Source of the DNA: a virus
Direction: 5' to 3' (one strand)
Virus record (IMG/VR): IMGVR_UViG_3300031578_000036
Coordinates: 1 to 59,113 of that record
DNA: 59,113 nt
In this document: positions 30,055 to 37,387 of the stretch, piece after piece
How positions within the stretch are numbered: the stretch's first letter is position 1
How the letters are laid out: every line of letters starts with the position of its first letter
The notes under the pieces: generated by a model
Database searches by the model: none
Told to the model about the DNA's origin: nothing
What the model saw: the letters and a program-made list of their open reading frames with translations, nothing else
Program-made: the position numbers and the translations under genes

Positions 30055-30668
30055 GATCGGGCCCTCTCACGGGTGCGGAGAGCGGCGAGCACGTTTGCCG
30101 CCTTTCGCAGGTCACGCAGAAGCCCATCGAACACCTCCACGCGAACCCCCGCGTCCTGCGAAATCTTGAGCAGGTCGGCGTGCGTCACCAAGCGCGCGAC
30201 GAGTTGCGAGTCTGGCCACCACTCCACGTCCCCAGGCTCAGCCACGGTGGGGAGGGCAGCAAGGATCGCCTTTTCAAGCCACACAACCCGCTCGGGGCCT
30301 TCAATGCCAACGTTTTCGGATTCACACATTGGACAGCGGTACGTTTCCTCTGTGCTGTCAACAACGTGGAACCGCTCGCAGTCGCGGCAAAAGAAGGCCC
30401 CGATGTTCCCGTAGAGGGCGTGGAGGTCTACTCCGTCGGCGTGATGTCCACGTAGTACGCCTTCCCCGCCTCGAAGAAGCCCGCCAGGGCCTTGTTGGCC
30501 ACGTTGAACTTCATCTCGCCCCACGGCGTGTAGATCGAGAACGCCCGATCCTCCTTCGTCAGCGCCTCGTCGTACTGCGTTGGTCATCTCGATCACCGCC
30601 CCGTTCTCGCTGGCCGGATCGCCCTCCACCTTCTGCACCGTGAACTTGCACCGTGCCGTCTTGACCAT
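30051..30668 (-). CDS. Frame-shifted fusion reading frame ending in a zinc-finger protein
   Basis: The open frame runs 205 codons from the ATG at 30668 (preceded by GAGGTGGGGA). Its first 31 residues (MVKTARCKFTVQKVEGD...) belong to a conserved small phage protein; the middle 50 are out-of-frame; its last 120 (CRDCERFHVV, CPMCESENV, RVVWLEKAILAAL) form a real zinc-finger domain with no in-frame start of its own after the true stop at 30428. So either one base change made the fusion or the downstream protein relies on read-through. See the pseudogene entry. Confidence 0.5.
   Translation of the reverse strand: MVKTARCKFTVQKVEGDPASENGAVIEMTNAVRRGADEGGSGVLDLHAVGRDEVQRGQQGPGGLLRGGEGVLRGHHADGVDLHALYGNIGAFFCRDCERFHVVDSTEETYRCPMCESENVGIEGPERVVWLEKAILAALPTVAEPGDVEWWPDSQLVARLVTHADLLKISQDAGVRVEVFDGLLRDLRKAANVLAALRTRERARS
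30428..30668 (-). pseudogene. Conserved small phage gene broken by a frameshift near 30575
   Basis: Codons from 30668 read MVKTARCKFTVQKVEGD to EMTNA; the expected continuation in the next frame is YDEALTKEDRAFSIYTPWGE, then KFNVANKALAGFFEAGKAYY and a stop at 30428. The break lies around 30573-30580 (cgtactgcgt on plus). A net +1 or -2 change would explain it. It may be a true mutation, a sequencing or assembly error, or a programmed shift; the flanking gene 30559-30948 also has an irregular end here. Confidence 0.75.
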
Positions 30669-30948
30669 TCCCCACCTCGCTCTCTGTTGCCACCAGTTCA
30701 GGGTCGGTGGCTTCACCGTTTCTCAGCGCCTCCACATCCTCCCTGTGGGGCTCGGGGGCACGTACCAGGTCTCGCAATGTGATGTCGCTCGGATGCTTGG
30801 CGCCCCGAGGGATAATCCGCAGCGTACCACACTCGGCGCACATCTGCGTTTCCCCGAAATGCTCGCTGGCGGGGCTGGTCGTCTCCCACCGATGCGGCGC
30901 ACCAGCCGCACATGGGTAGGTGTCTGGGTCCCTTCCTCCGCCGCTCAT
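30559..30948 (-). CDS. Zinc-ribbon-like small protein, 3' end uncertain
   Basis: A 129-residue frame starting MSGGGRDPDTYPCAAGAPHR with CAECGTLRIIPRGAKH, compatible with a Cys-pair. It overlaps the following gene by 110 bases, unusual here, and its last 40 residues are Gly/Arg-rich antisense-like sequence. The real stop may be earlier if the region has the same indel problem as the neighbour. Confidence 0.5.
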   Translation of the reverse strand: MSGGGRDPDTYPCAAGAPHRWETTSPASEHFGETQMCAECGTLRIIPRGAKHPSDITLRDLVRAPEPHREDVEALRNGEATDPELVATESEVGNGQDGTVQVHGAEGGGRSGQRERGGDRDDQRSTTRR

Positions 30949-31448
30949 CTCTCCCCTCCTTCGGGCTCCACGGGAGGCACGGGGCGGGTCGTTTCGTCCT
31001 CCCACTCAAGGCTCCCATCAGGCTTCCGCACGAGGTCAAGGTCGAAATCCACCGTCGGCTCCTCGCTGGCTTCCGGGGGAGCCGAGGCGAGGCGATAGCC
31101 GTAGACGTGTGACGCTGCCGTGCCGGACGACATCGGGCAGATTCCGCCCTGCCACTCGGGGCGACCACAGTTGACGCAGATCTTCGCCTCCCTCTCCCCG
31201 CTCCCGGCGAGGGCGGCACGAAGCGATCCCACCTGAGAGCGCAGTGCTTCAGCGTCCTGCTCCGTGTGCATCAAGTCGGTGCGGAGGCGGATGATCTCGG
31301 CCACGGCAGCGTCGAGTGCGCGAACAGCCCGTTCCGCGTCGTCCGCGGTCGGGTGTGGATTTGCCTCAAGCACGTATGCGGCTTCCTTGGCTTCGCTCAC
31401 GACATCCGCCTCCTCGCTCCCCGTGGGGAGCCCGTCAGGAGTGCTCAT
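30945..31448 (-). CDS. Ea22-like helical protein with CxxC and acidic tail
   Basis: A 167-residue protein. Residues 15-85 are a coiled-coil-rich region (DAERAVRALDAAVAEIIRLR); then CVNCGRPEWQGGICPM zinc-ribbon-like; then the acidic segment EEPTVDFDLDLVRKPDGSLE shared with the 527-residue protein. ATGA overlap with the next gene. Confidence 0.65.
   Translation of the reverse strand: MSTPDGLPTGSEEADVVSEAKEAAYVLEANPHPTADDAERAVRALDAAVAEIIRLRTDLMHTEQDAEALRSQVGSLRAALAGSGEREAKICVNCGRPEWQGGICPMSSGTAASHVYGYRLASAPPEASEEPTVDFDLDLVRKPDGSLEWEDETTRPVPPVEPEGGER
30964..31081. repeat. 118-bp direct repeat, copy B
   Basis: The second copy of the repeat at 29041-29158. It lies at the 3' end of 30945-31448. 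The 45 bases encoding DFDLDLV are almost unchanged between copies while the flanks vary. Confidence 0.85.
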
Positions 31449-31878
31449 GGTCCATCTCCGTGACTTGCTGATTGATCTTCGCGGCTTCGGCCATATGCCA
31501 TGCTATCACGGGTGCCGCGCCGTCTACTTTGTCGAGCCGCGCTGCCCATGTGATGTGCTCCATCATCGCATCGCGCAGGCGGTTCCTTGCGATCCTGCGC
31601 GCTTGGTCCTTGGCGTACTTCGAGTCCCGCCCGCGCCAGTCAATGAGGGCCGTCAGGATGTAGGCACGAGCCACGTCTTCGGAGATCCACCCAGCGTCCG
31701 GCCACTCATAGACCGGCCCGAGCCATTCCCACTCGCCCACCTCACATGTCACCGCAGATCCACGGGAGCGAAAGTAGAATGGCTGTCCGTCGAAAGTCCC
31801 TTCGGCCTGCACGGGGCAGTTGCCGCCAAGCCACTCGATAACGAGCCCTTCCTCGGGGAGCCCGCTGGGGGTGGTCAT
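31435..31878 (-). CDS. Hypothetical 147-residue phage protein
   Basis: Starts MTTPSGLPEEGLVIEWLGGN, contains FYFRSRGSAVTCEVGEWEW and a helical C-terminal part with RIARNRLRDAMMEHITWAAR. Resembles widespread small phage proteins that carry the GNCPVQAEG motif. Function unknown. It overlaps the next gene by 14 bases. Confidence 0.65.
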   Translation of the reverse strand: MTTPSGLPEEGLVIEWLGGNCPVQAEGTFDGQPFYFRSRGSAVTCEVGEWEWLGPVYEWPDAGWISEDVARAYILTALIDWRGRDSKYAKDQARRIARNRLRDAMMEHITWAARLDKVDGAAPVIAWHMAEAAKINQQVTEMDHEHS

Positions 31879-32066
31879 CCGTAATACTCCGCTTCGAGGT
31901 CCTGTTGGCGGTCAGACAATTCTTGCGCCATCGCAGCAGCGGCGTCCCTGTCGATCTCGCGCGCCTCGCGGTTGTATTCCTCGCGGGTGATACGGCCAGC
32001 ATCGAGGTCCGCCTCAAGGCGCTCATGTTCGCGCTCTGCCGCGCGATCAATGTGCCATCTACTCAT
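31875..32066 (-). CDS. Short charged helical protein (63 residues)
   Basis: Starts MSRWHIDRAAEREHERLEAD. Contains LDAGRITREEYNREAREIDR, a short helix-turn pattern seen in SHOCT-like segments. Ends in SDRQQDLEAEYYG. Function unknown; overlaps the next gene by ATGA. Confidence 0.65.
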   Translation of the reverse strand: MSRWHIDRAAEREHERLEADLDAGRITREEYNREAREIDRDAAAAMAQELSDRQQDLEAEYYG

Positions 32067-32082
32067 CGTCGTTCTCCTCCCC

Positions 32083-32601
32083 CTACCGGGGGCCTGTGGG
32101 GTTAACAGCCCGCATCCTCCGTGCGATCTCGCGCAGGAGGTAGCCGGGGGTGCCATGTGAGTAGGCGTCGCCCGCAATCACAATGACGACCCCGATTTCT
32201 GGGTGTCGGTCGAACCACTCGGCCCACGCCTCCAGGGCTTCCGGGGTGGGCTCGCTCGCTTCGATTACCTCGGCGGCGCAGTCCAACGTGTGCGACAGGT
32301 CCAACGACAGGCACGGGCTCCCAGCGTAGGAGCGCAGCGTCTGCGCCAGTCCTCGGGCGGCAGAGGGCTCGCCCCCATCACCCGGGGCACGCTCAGGCGT
32401 ACCCGACTCACGAGACACGAGCGTCTCGCTGGGTGATGGGGGCGAAGCGCGACGGTTCCAGGCGGCTGCGTTGTCGTCCCTGTGGATGCTCGCAATTTCC
32501 GGTCCCATCGCCCCACAGTCGGCGCATATCACTTCGCCATCGCTATCGTGCCACGCATTGTCTTCCCCGCAGAACGGGCACGGCTTCAACGTCTCAGTCA
32601 T
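32083..32601 (-). CDS. Lar-like restriction alleviation protein with extended tail
   Basis: A 172-residue protein. Residues 4-50 are a Lar-type zinc ribbon: LKPCPFCGEDNAWHDSDGE, then VICADCGAMGPE and NAAAWNRRA. Lar proteins counter type I restriction in lambdoid phages; activity here is inference. The remaining 110 residues are unusual for Lar, with helix EALEAWAEWFDRH and a strand VVIVIAGDAYSHG, a separate domain of unknown role. Confidence 0.75.
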   Translation of the reverse strand: MTETLKPCPFCGEDNAWHDSDGEVICADCGAMGPEIASIHRDDNAAAWNRRASPPSPSETLVSRESGTPERAPGDGGEPSAARGLAQTLRSYAGSPCLSLDLSHTLDCAAEVIEASEPTPEALEAWAEWFDRHPEIGVVIVIAGDAYSHGTPGYLLREIARRMRAVNPTGPR

Positions 32602-32893
32602 GGTCCCCTCCGTAGGCACGGAGGATGGAAGCCAGGGTACAGTCGGGTGCATGGCCCCTCGCCTTTGACTCACCGCACAGCGGGCATTCAGGGCGGGGCG
32701 GATCATACGGGGCCTGCCCTGCGTGTTCGCAATCCCTTAATGCTCCCAAGATCCGCTCCCACTCCTCCACCGGGACGACCACGACGTGGACCATGTCGGC
32801 GTAGTACTCGTCGCTGTTCCACACGCGGACGACCTCGCCTGGGTTCTGGCCCATCGTTCCCGGTGCGATCCAGCCCTTCACGATCTCGTTCAT
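32594..32893 (-). CDS. Hypothetical 99-residue zinc-binding protein
   Basis: ATGA overlap with neighbours. N-terminal strands (VVRVWNSDEYYADMVHVVVV), then CEHAGQAPYDPPRPECPLCG with a later Cys (DCTLASIL). Four Cys suggest zinc. No known family. Confidence 0.65.
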   Translation of the reverse strand: MNEIVKGWIAPGTMGQNPGEVVRVWNSDEYYADMVHVVVVPVEEWERILGALRDCEHAGQAPYDPPRPECPLCGESKARGHAPDCTLASILRAYGGDHD

Positions 32894-33513
32894 AGCTCCT
32901 CCGCCATTCGAGCCGCGATCATTTTGTCCTGAATCGCAATCGTTTCTGTCGCTGCGTCCAGCGCCTCCCTCATCTCAGCGGCAGAGCGTAGGGCAGAGGC
33001 GACTCTGTCTGTGGCGAACACGCGGCGACCGTCTTCGGTGCAGTGCATCTCCGCGACCTTCAGCCTCCACGCTAAATCCCGGTACTCTGCGGCGTTCATG
33101 GGAACACCGCTATTCCGATGGCGTAGGCGATCACAAGGAGGATGATCGCTGCGACCACCGCGAATGCCCCGAATATCGTGGCATAGTACGGATCGCGGTC
33201 CATGCCTTTCCCGACCGTCCTCGACACGATTCCGAGGACTAGTAGGGCCCCTAGGCCCATGAACAATCGCGCAGTCCCCGGGTCCGTCGTGCTCCGCTGG
33301 CTCGGTGGTGGGCCATACCGTCCGCGCTTCCGTGCATGCTTCGCGCTCGGCCTCGCCCAACTCCTTCAGGAGCTTGTCGGTCAGGTCCACGAGGGTGTGC
33401 ATCCACTGGAGCGCGTACTCCTCGGGCTCTTGGGCCACCGTGTCCCGGACGTGGGCCATGAGCGCAACCTGGCGGCGCAGGGAGGCTAGGTTGTGGGGGT
33501 GGCGGCACTTCAT
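32890..33513 (-). CDS. 207-codon frame, probably two genes that read through
   Basis: The frame from ATG 33513 to 32890 has no internal stop. The first 80 residues (MKCRHPHNLASLRRQVALMA, helical) and the last 69 residues from an internal ATG at 33099 (MNAAEYRDLAWRLKVAEMHC, helical) look like two separate proteins; the middle, Arg/Gly/Pro-rich, is out of frame with the small membrane protein 33096-33260 and looks non-coding. A lost stop or an indel near 33260-33300 would explain it. Confidence 0.55.
   Translation of the reverse strand: MKCRHPHNLASLRRQVALMAHVRDTVAQEPEEYALQWMHTLVDLTDKLLKELGEAEREACTEARTVWPTTEPAEHDGPGDCAIVHGPRGPTSPRNRVEDGRERHGPRSVLCHDIRGIRGGRSDHPPCDRLRHRNSGVPMNAAEYRDLAWRLKVAEMHCTEDGRRVFATDRVASALRSAAEMREALDAATETIAIQDKMIAARMAEEL
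33096..33260 (-). CDS. Small two-helix membrane protein nested in another frame (54 residues)
   Basis: ATG at 33260, stop at 33096 overlapping the ATG at 33099 (ATGA). Sequence: MGLGALLVLGIVSRTVGKGM, then a hydrophobic stretch (AFAVVAAIILLVIAYAIGIA). Two membrane helices and overlap spacing favour reality, but the ribosome site is poor and it shares DNA with the 207-codon frame. Function unknown; holin-like size. Confidence 0.5.
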   Translation of the reverse strand: MGLGALLVLGIVSRTVGKGMDRDPYYATIFGAFAVVAAIILLVIAYAIGIAVFP

Positions 33514-33734
33514 GCGACCTCCTCGCGGCCGAAGTTGGCGGCGGCGATGTCTGAGGCCATGACGGAGTGGATGGCGTCACGGCGCCCAAGCTCGATGCCC
33601 TTCGTCAGCCCCTCGGTGTGGGCGTGCTGACACGCGGCCTTGAGGTGCGCGGCGGCGAGCGGGGCGGCCAGCATCATGCCGGCGGATACGCCCAGGAGCA
33701 CGCCGACGAGGAAGGCGAGGGTGGTCGGGTTCAT
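33510..33734 (-). CDS. Small membrane-anchored protein (74 residues)
   Basis: N-terminal hydrophobic helix (LAFLVGVLLGVSAGMMLAAP) then a soluble helix. Stop overlaps the next ATG; start overlaps the transglycosylase stop (TGATG). Role unknown; possible lysis or envelope accessory. Confidence 0.65.
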   Translation of the reverse strand: MNPTTLAFLVGVLLGVSAGMMLAAPLAAAHLKAACQHAHTEGLTKGIELGRRDAIHSVMASDIAAANFGREEVA

Positions 33735-34324
33735 CAGTCCTCCGTCAGGTTGACGACTTTCGTCGCGTAGGTTTCGCACCCGGGGGTACGCACGCAGCCG
33801 TTGTAGGCGTTCAGGCTTTCCCGGATCGCCTTGTCCAGCGCCCGGCCCAGGTAGTCCCGCAGGATGGTTGAGCCGTAGCACACGCTCGTGATCCCGTCAG
33901 TCAGGTCGGTGCCGCACGGGTGGTCCGCTCTCACGTGCACCGGCATGATCTGCATCCAACCCACCGCGCCGGCGAAGCTCGTGGTGTCGGGAACTAGCCA
34001 GGGGTTCTCCACCATCAGCACGGCGGCCACGAGCGCAGGCGATAGCTCCCGCGTCTCGGCCTCGGCGACGATGGCCCACGCGGCTTGGCGCGCCAGCCAC
34101 GGGTCCCGCGCCCGCCGTAGTAGCGCCCGCTCGATGGGGAACACGTGGCGGACGTACCGGGTGACATCCCCGTCCAGGCTCGCGGACAGGAGGGCGGCCT
34201 GACGCTCCATGCGGGCAACCTCCGCCTCAACGTCGTAAACGGCGTGCTCGATGCGCGTCCGCGTGGTATGGGGCAGGAACGGCGCGGCGATGAGGGCGGC
34301 AAGCACGACCAGGGCGGACCTCAC
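33734..34324 (-). CDS. Exported soluble lytic transglycosylase-like (SLT) protein
   Basis: A 196-residue protein. Signal peptide MRSALVVLAALIAAP; SLT-fold with E106 in VAAVLMVENPW, then GAVGWMQIMPVH, GTDLTDGITSVCYGSTILRDYL and SLNAYNGCVRTPGCETYATKV. Cleaves glycan strands of peptidoglycan. Located in the early run rather than the lysis cassette, so it may open the wall during infection or resist superinfection rather than lyse; that is inference. Confidence 0.85.
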   Translation of the reverse strand: MRSALVVLAALIAAPFLPHTTRTRIEHAVYDVEAEVARMERQAALLSASLDGDVTRYVRHVFPIERALLRRARDPWLARQAAWAIVAEAETRELSPALVAAVLMVENPWLVPDTTSFAGAVGWMQIMPVHVRADHPCGTDLTDGITSVCYGSTILRDYLGRALDKAIRESLNAYNGCVRTPGCETYATKVVNLTED

Positions 34325-34551
34325 GGTGTGGCCTCCGGCGGCGCTTCCTGGGTGTCAGGCACGTCGGGGCCGAGCAGGGCCGTCAGGCCGAGTTTGAGAG
34401 CAAACGCGCACCAGCCGACCAGCCAGACCCACCCACGGGTCACCAGTGGGATGGCCTTCCAGTCCTGCGGCCGGAGCGCATCCACGGCACGGACCAGCCG
34501 ACGCGCGGCCTGCCGTACCGATACCAGCGCCCGTCTCGTTCTCGTGGTCAT
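34321..34551 (-). CDS. Small membrane protein (76 residues)
   Basis: Basic N-terminal half, then a hydrophobic helix (GWVWLVGWCAFALKLGLTAL) and an acidic Pro-rich tail. Coupled to the transglycosylase by overlap. Could be its membrane partner. Not a standard holin. Confidence 0.65.
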   Translation of the reverse strand: MTTRTRRALVSVRQAARRLVRAVDALRPQDWKAIPLVTRGWVWLVGWCAFALKLGLTALLGPDVPDTQEAPPEATP

Positions 34552-34934
34552 GCAGCTCTCCTGCCGACGTATCGCCAGCGATAGATCAGGTTGCCGTTCG
34601 AGCCCGGGGTCGTGCTCACGTGGTCGGGATGCTCTGAGCGGACCCAGTCCCGGGTGCGGAACACGGTGCCCATGATGTTCGGGGAACAGTCCGCGGGGAG
34701 CGCGAGACTTGCCTGCGTCTTGCGGAGCACTTCCGCGTCATCGGCCGTCACGCACGCCTGGGCCTCACCCAGCATGTCCACCCGGAGCAGACAGAGCACG
34801 GCGAGCCGGTCGCGCATCCGCTCCAGCCACGCCCGCCGCTCGTCGGCCATCTTGTCCAGCACGGAGACGGCACGCTCGCGCTCGGGTGGGCGTGGCTCGA
34901 ACAGGTCGGGTGGATACGTGCGAACGGTGCTCAC
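34548..34934 (-). CDS. Hypothetical 128-residue protein
   Basis: Charged helical N-terminus (RAWLERMRDRLAVLCLLRVD) and a C-terminal beta part with IYRWRYVGRRAA. Family unknown. Between the DUF7352-like protein and the small membrane protein, with overlaps of four bases at both ends. Confidence 0.65.
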   Translation of the reverse strand: MSTVRTYPPDLFEPRPPERERAVSVLDKMADERRAWLERMRDRLAVLCLLRVDMLGEAQACVTADDAEVLRKTQASLALPADCSPNIMGTVFRTRDWVRSEHPDHVSTTPGSNGNLIYRWRYVGRRAA

Positions 34935-35197
34935 CGGCCCATCTCAAAGAGGTGGAAGACGAGCGCGCCGTCGGCCATCTGCCACGATCCGATATACCGC
35001 CCCACGTCGTCGTGAAGCGTGTGGCCCGTGCCGGCGAAGCGGAAGCGGCGCATTTCCTTGGGCAGCATAGGGTTCACCCGCGCCCACAGGCAGGGCACGC
35101 CGCCCTGCATGGCCACGTAAAGGGGTTCTGCCCCCATGGGCATTTCCAGGGTCACCACGTCGCCCAGGGCCAGCGGAAACTTCCACATGACGGTCAT
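34931..35197 (-). CDS. DUF7352-like small phage protein (88 residues)
   Basis: Starts MTVMWKFPLALGDVVTLEMP, contains LYVAMQGGVPCLWARVNPM and ends with HLFEMGR, close to the common phage protein often annotated DUF7352. Function unknown. Overlaps the HNH-like gene by four bases. Confidence 0.72.
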   Translation of the reverse strand: MTVMWKFPLALGDVVTLEMPMGAEPLYVAMQGGVPCLWARVNPMLPKEMRRFRFAGTGHTLHDDVGRYIGSWQMADGALVFHLFEMGR

Positions 35198-35628
35198 GCG
35201 GCCTCCACCGACGCCATCAGCCATGCGTCGTGGTACATCGGGGCGGTGGCTCGCACGGATTCCTTGGTGCGGCCCCAGGTGGCCAGGAACTGCGCCTCGC
35301 TGGCGTTGTCATAGTCCTGATGCACGGGCCTCCAGAGCGGGACCAGCACCGTCAGGTCGCCACCACTCCCGCGCGACTTCATGTGGGCCGGGTCGATCTG
35401 GTAACCCCTGGTGGCCGTCAGTCCGGTCACCTCGCACGGCTGGACCACGACCCAGTCCCGCTTCTCCCCGAAGTTCCGGGCGTACAGCTTGGCGCGGCGC
35501 TTCGGGTTCGTGCGTGGGATGCTGTTGCGTGGCCGCTCGCCGGCCAGCACCTCGCGCCGCAACCGCTCCTGCCAGGCGCGCACGGACGCGGCGTGCTTCT
35601 GTCTCGCCTTCTGCACGTCGGGGCTCAT
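35194..35628 (-). CDS. HNH-like nuclease (DUF968/NinG-like)
   Basis: A 144-residue protein. Basic N-terminal helix, then CEVTGLTA and YQIDPAHMKSRGSGGD followed by VPLWRPVHQDYDN. The H-x6-G-G-D pattern and later His resemble HNH nucleases used in phage recombination (DUF968/NinG). A cut of branched DNA is the likely job with the annealing protein ERF and SbcC-like ATPase upstream. Some canonical Cys residues are missing. Confidence 0.72.
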   Translation of the reverse strand: MSPDVQKARQKHAASVRAWQERLRREVLAGERPRNSIPRTNPKRRAKLYARNFGEKRDWVVVQPCEVTGLTATRGYQIDPAHMKSRGSGGDLTVLVPLWRPVHQDYDNASEAQFLATWGRTKESVRATAPMYHDAWLMASVEAA

Positions 35629-36959
35629 GCGGCCTCCATCGAACGGGCCTCACCGTCAACGACCTGGACCAGTCCGGGGCCCGAGCGGCCCACGGAGCAG
35701 ATCAGGACTTGCACCCCGGGTTCCTCGCGCGCCTCGGCGTCGATCTCCGCCAGCATGTCGTCGTCGAGCACGTCGCCCTCGTCGATCAGCGTGAAGCCGA
35801 GCCCGGCGGCCTCCGCCACCGCCAGCGCGATCCGCACGCGCTCCCCACCGGATGCGACCTCAAGCGGGCGCGCGTTGTAGATCGGCACGCCCTCCGGGTC
35901 GAAGGACAGGCCGTCTACGGGGATTGCGGCCGCTTCGATCAGTGCCAGGCGCTCGGCCTCCACGGCCTTCATGGCGGCGGTGATTCGGTCGTACTCCGCC
36001 GTTGCGCGCTCGGCCTCCACCTGGGCCGCCTCGTATGCCTCCCACGGGCGCATGGAGCGGGCCACGGCTTCCGCGCTGGCGATGTGGGCCATGTACGCCT
36101 CGATGGCCTCGGTCGGGTCGGGCATGGCTTCGGCGGACGCCTGGGCCACCTTCAGCCCAGCCTCAAGCCTGCGCCGGTCCTTCTTCATCTCCTCCAGGTC
36201 CGCTTCTGCGCCGTTCAACTCGGCGCGTAGGGCAACAACCATTGCCCCCTGGGCGCCGATGTCTCGGTCAATCCGCTCGATCTTCGAGCGCTCCGCCAGG
36301 ACAGCACTGGCCGCGTCCTGCCGCGCGCGGTCCTGTTCCCGGAGCTTGCGGACCTCGGCAATGGCGGCCTCCGTGTCCACGGGCTCGGGCTTCTCGCCTT
36401 CGGGCCGGGGCACGGCGTGGGCCTTCCGCTGGTCAGAGATCGCGGGCGTGCGCTCATCGTAGAGCGCCTTCCATGTGGCCTTCTTCTCGGCCAGTTTCTT
36501 CGGAAGCTCCGGGTCGTTGCCTAACCCCAACAGGATCTCGGTCTTCCGCGCCAGCGGGAGGCCAAAGAAACTTTGGAGGTCGGGGTCCGCGCCGTGATTC
36601 AGTTCGTCCAGCTTCGCCTGGCCGTACTTCCCACCGTCCGGGCCCTTCACGTAGAGCGAGCCCTTCGGATTGGCTGGCGTGTGATTGCGCTTGACCCGCC
36701 ATCCTTCGTCGAGGAGGATGTCGGTGTACCCGGTGCCGTCCTCGGATGCGTCGTTGACCGGGCGCTCGCTGACGTGGGCCGCCCCGCCCATCGCTCCATT
36801 GACCGCACGGAGCAGCGAGGTCTTCCCGGATCCGTTCTTGCCCGTGATGGGGATTAGCCCCCGATCCGGGATGTGCTCCACCAGCGCGGCCCGTAGGCCC
36901 TGGACCATGTGAACCTCGATCCGGACCAGCTTGGGACCCTGCTTCTTGGCGGCGTTCAT
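35625..36959 (-). CDS. SbcC/SMC-like ATPase
   Basis: A 444-residue protein with Walker A GKNGSGKT (residues 40-47), a long coiled coil interrupted in the middle (residues 150-330), signature ASGGERVRIALAVAEAAG and Walker B LGFTLIDEGDVLDDD. Such ATPases act with nucleases on DNA ends or in recombination. ATGA overlap with the preceding gene. A SbcD-type partner is not adjacent; a calcineurin-like phosphoesterase is at 42628-43494. Confidence 0.82.
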   Translation of the reverse strand: MNAAKKQGPKLVRIEVHMVQGLRAALVEHIPDRGLIPITGKNGSGKTSLLRAVNGAMGGAAHVSERPVNDASEDGTGYTDILLDEGWRVKRNHTPANPKGSLYVKGPDGGKYGQAKLDELNHGADPDLQSFFGLPLARKTEILLGLGNDPELPKKLAEKKATWKALYDERTPAISDQRKAHAVPRPEGEKPEPVDTEAAIAEVRKLREQDRARQDAASAVLAERSKIERIDRDIGAQGAMVVALRAELNGAEADLEEMKKDRRRLEAGLKVAQASAEAMPDPTEAIEAYMAHIASAEAVARSMRPWEAYEAAQVEAERATAEYDRITAAMKAVEAERLALIEAAAIPVDGLSFDPEGVPIYNARPLEVASGGERVRIALAVAEAAGLGFTLIDEGDVLDDDMLAEIDAEAREEPGVQVLICSVGRSGPGLVQVVDGEARSMEAA

Positions 36960-37387
36960 GGGGCTGGATCTCCTAGTTTCGCCATGGCGTTGTAGTGTGC
37001 GATTGCCTTCTCGTCCCACGTAAGTTCTGCGCGGAGCCGCCAGTATTCGGCCTGGGCCTGTTCGCTTTCCTCAAGCGCGGCGGCGGCGCCTTCGATGTGC
37101 TGGCGGTAGCGGTCATCGGCCCGCGCCATTCGCTCTAGCTTGGCCTCGGACAGCCCTTCCTTCGCATGGACCTGCGCGAGTTCGCCGGCGATGTGGGCAA
37201 GCACGACTTTCCGCATGTGGTCCATGTGGTATGCCACGCCCGCCGCCTTCGCCTTGCGCTCTCCGAGCGCGCCGAGTTCCGCGAGCCGGTCGTATGGATC
37301 GCTCCCCAGCGACGCCACAAGGGTTTCCCGCGCGCTACCGTCGGGGTGCTGCCTGCGGGCGGCCATCTCGCGGAACGTCGGCATCAT
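36956..37387 (-). CDS. Hypothetical 143-residue coiled-coil protein
   Basis: Helical, rich in Ala, Glu and Arg. Sits between ERF and the SbcC-like gene, both overlapped, so perhaps an accessory of recombination. No domain recognised. Confidence 0.7.
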   Translation of the reverse strand: MMPTFREMAARRQHPDGSARETLVASLGSDPYDRLAELGALGERKAKAAGVAYHMDHMRKVVLAHIAGELAQVHAKEGLSEAKLERMARADDRYRQHIEGAAAALEESEQAQAEYWRLRAELTWDEKAIAHYNAMAKLGDPAP

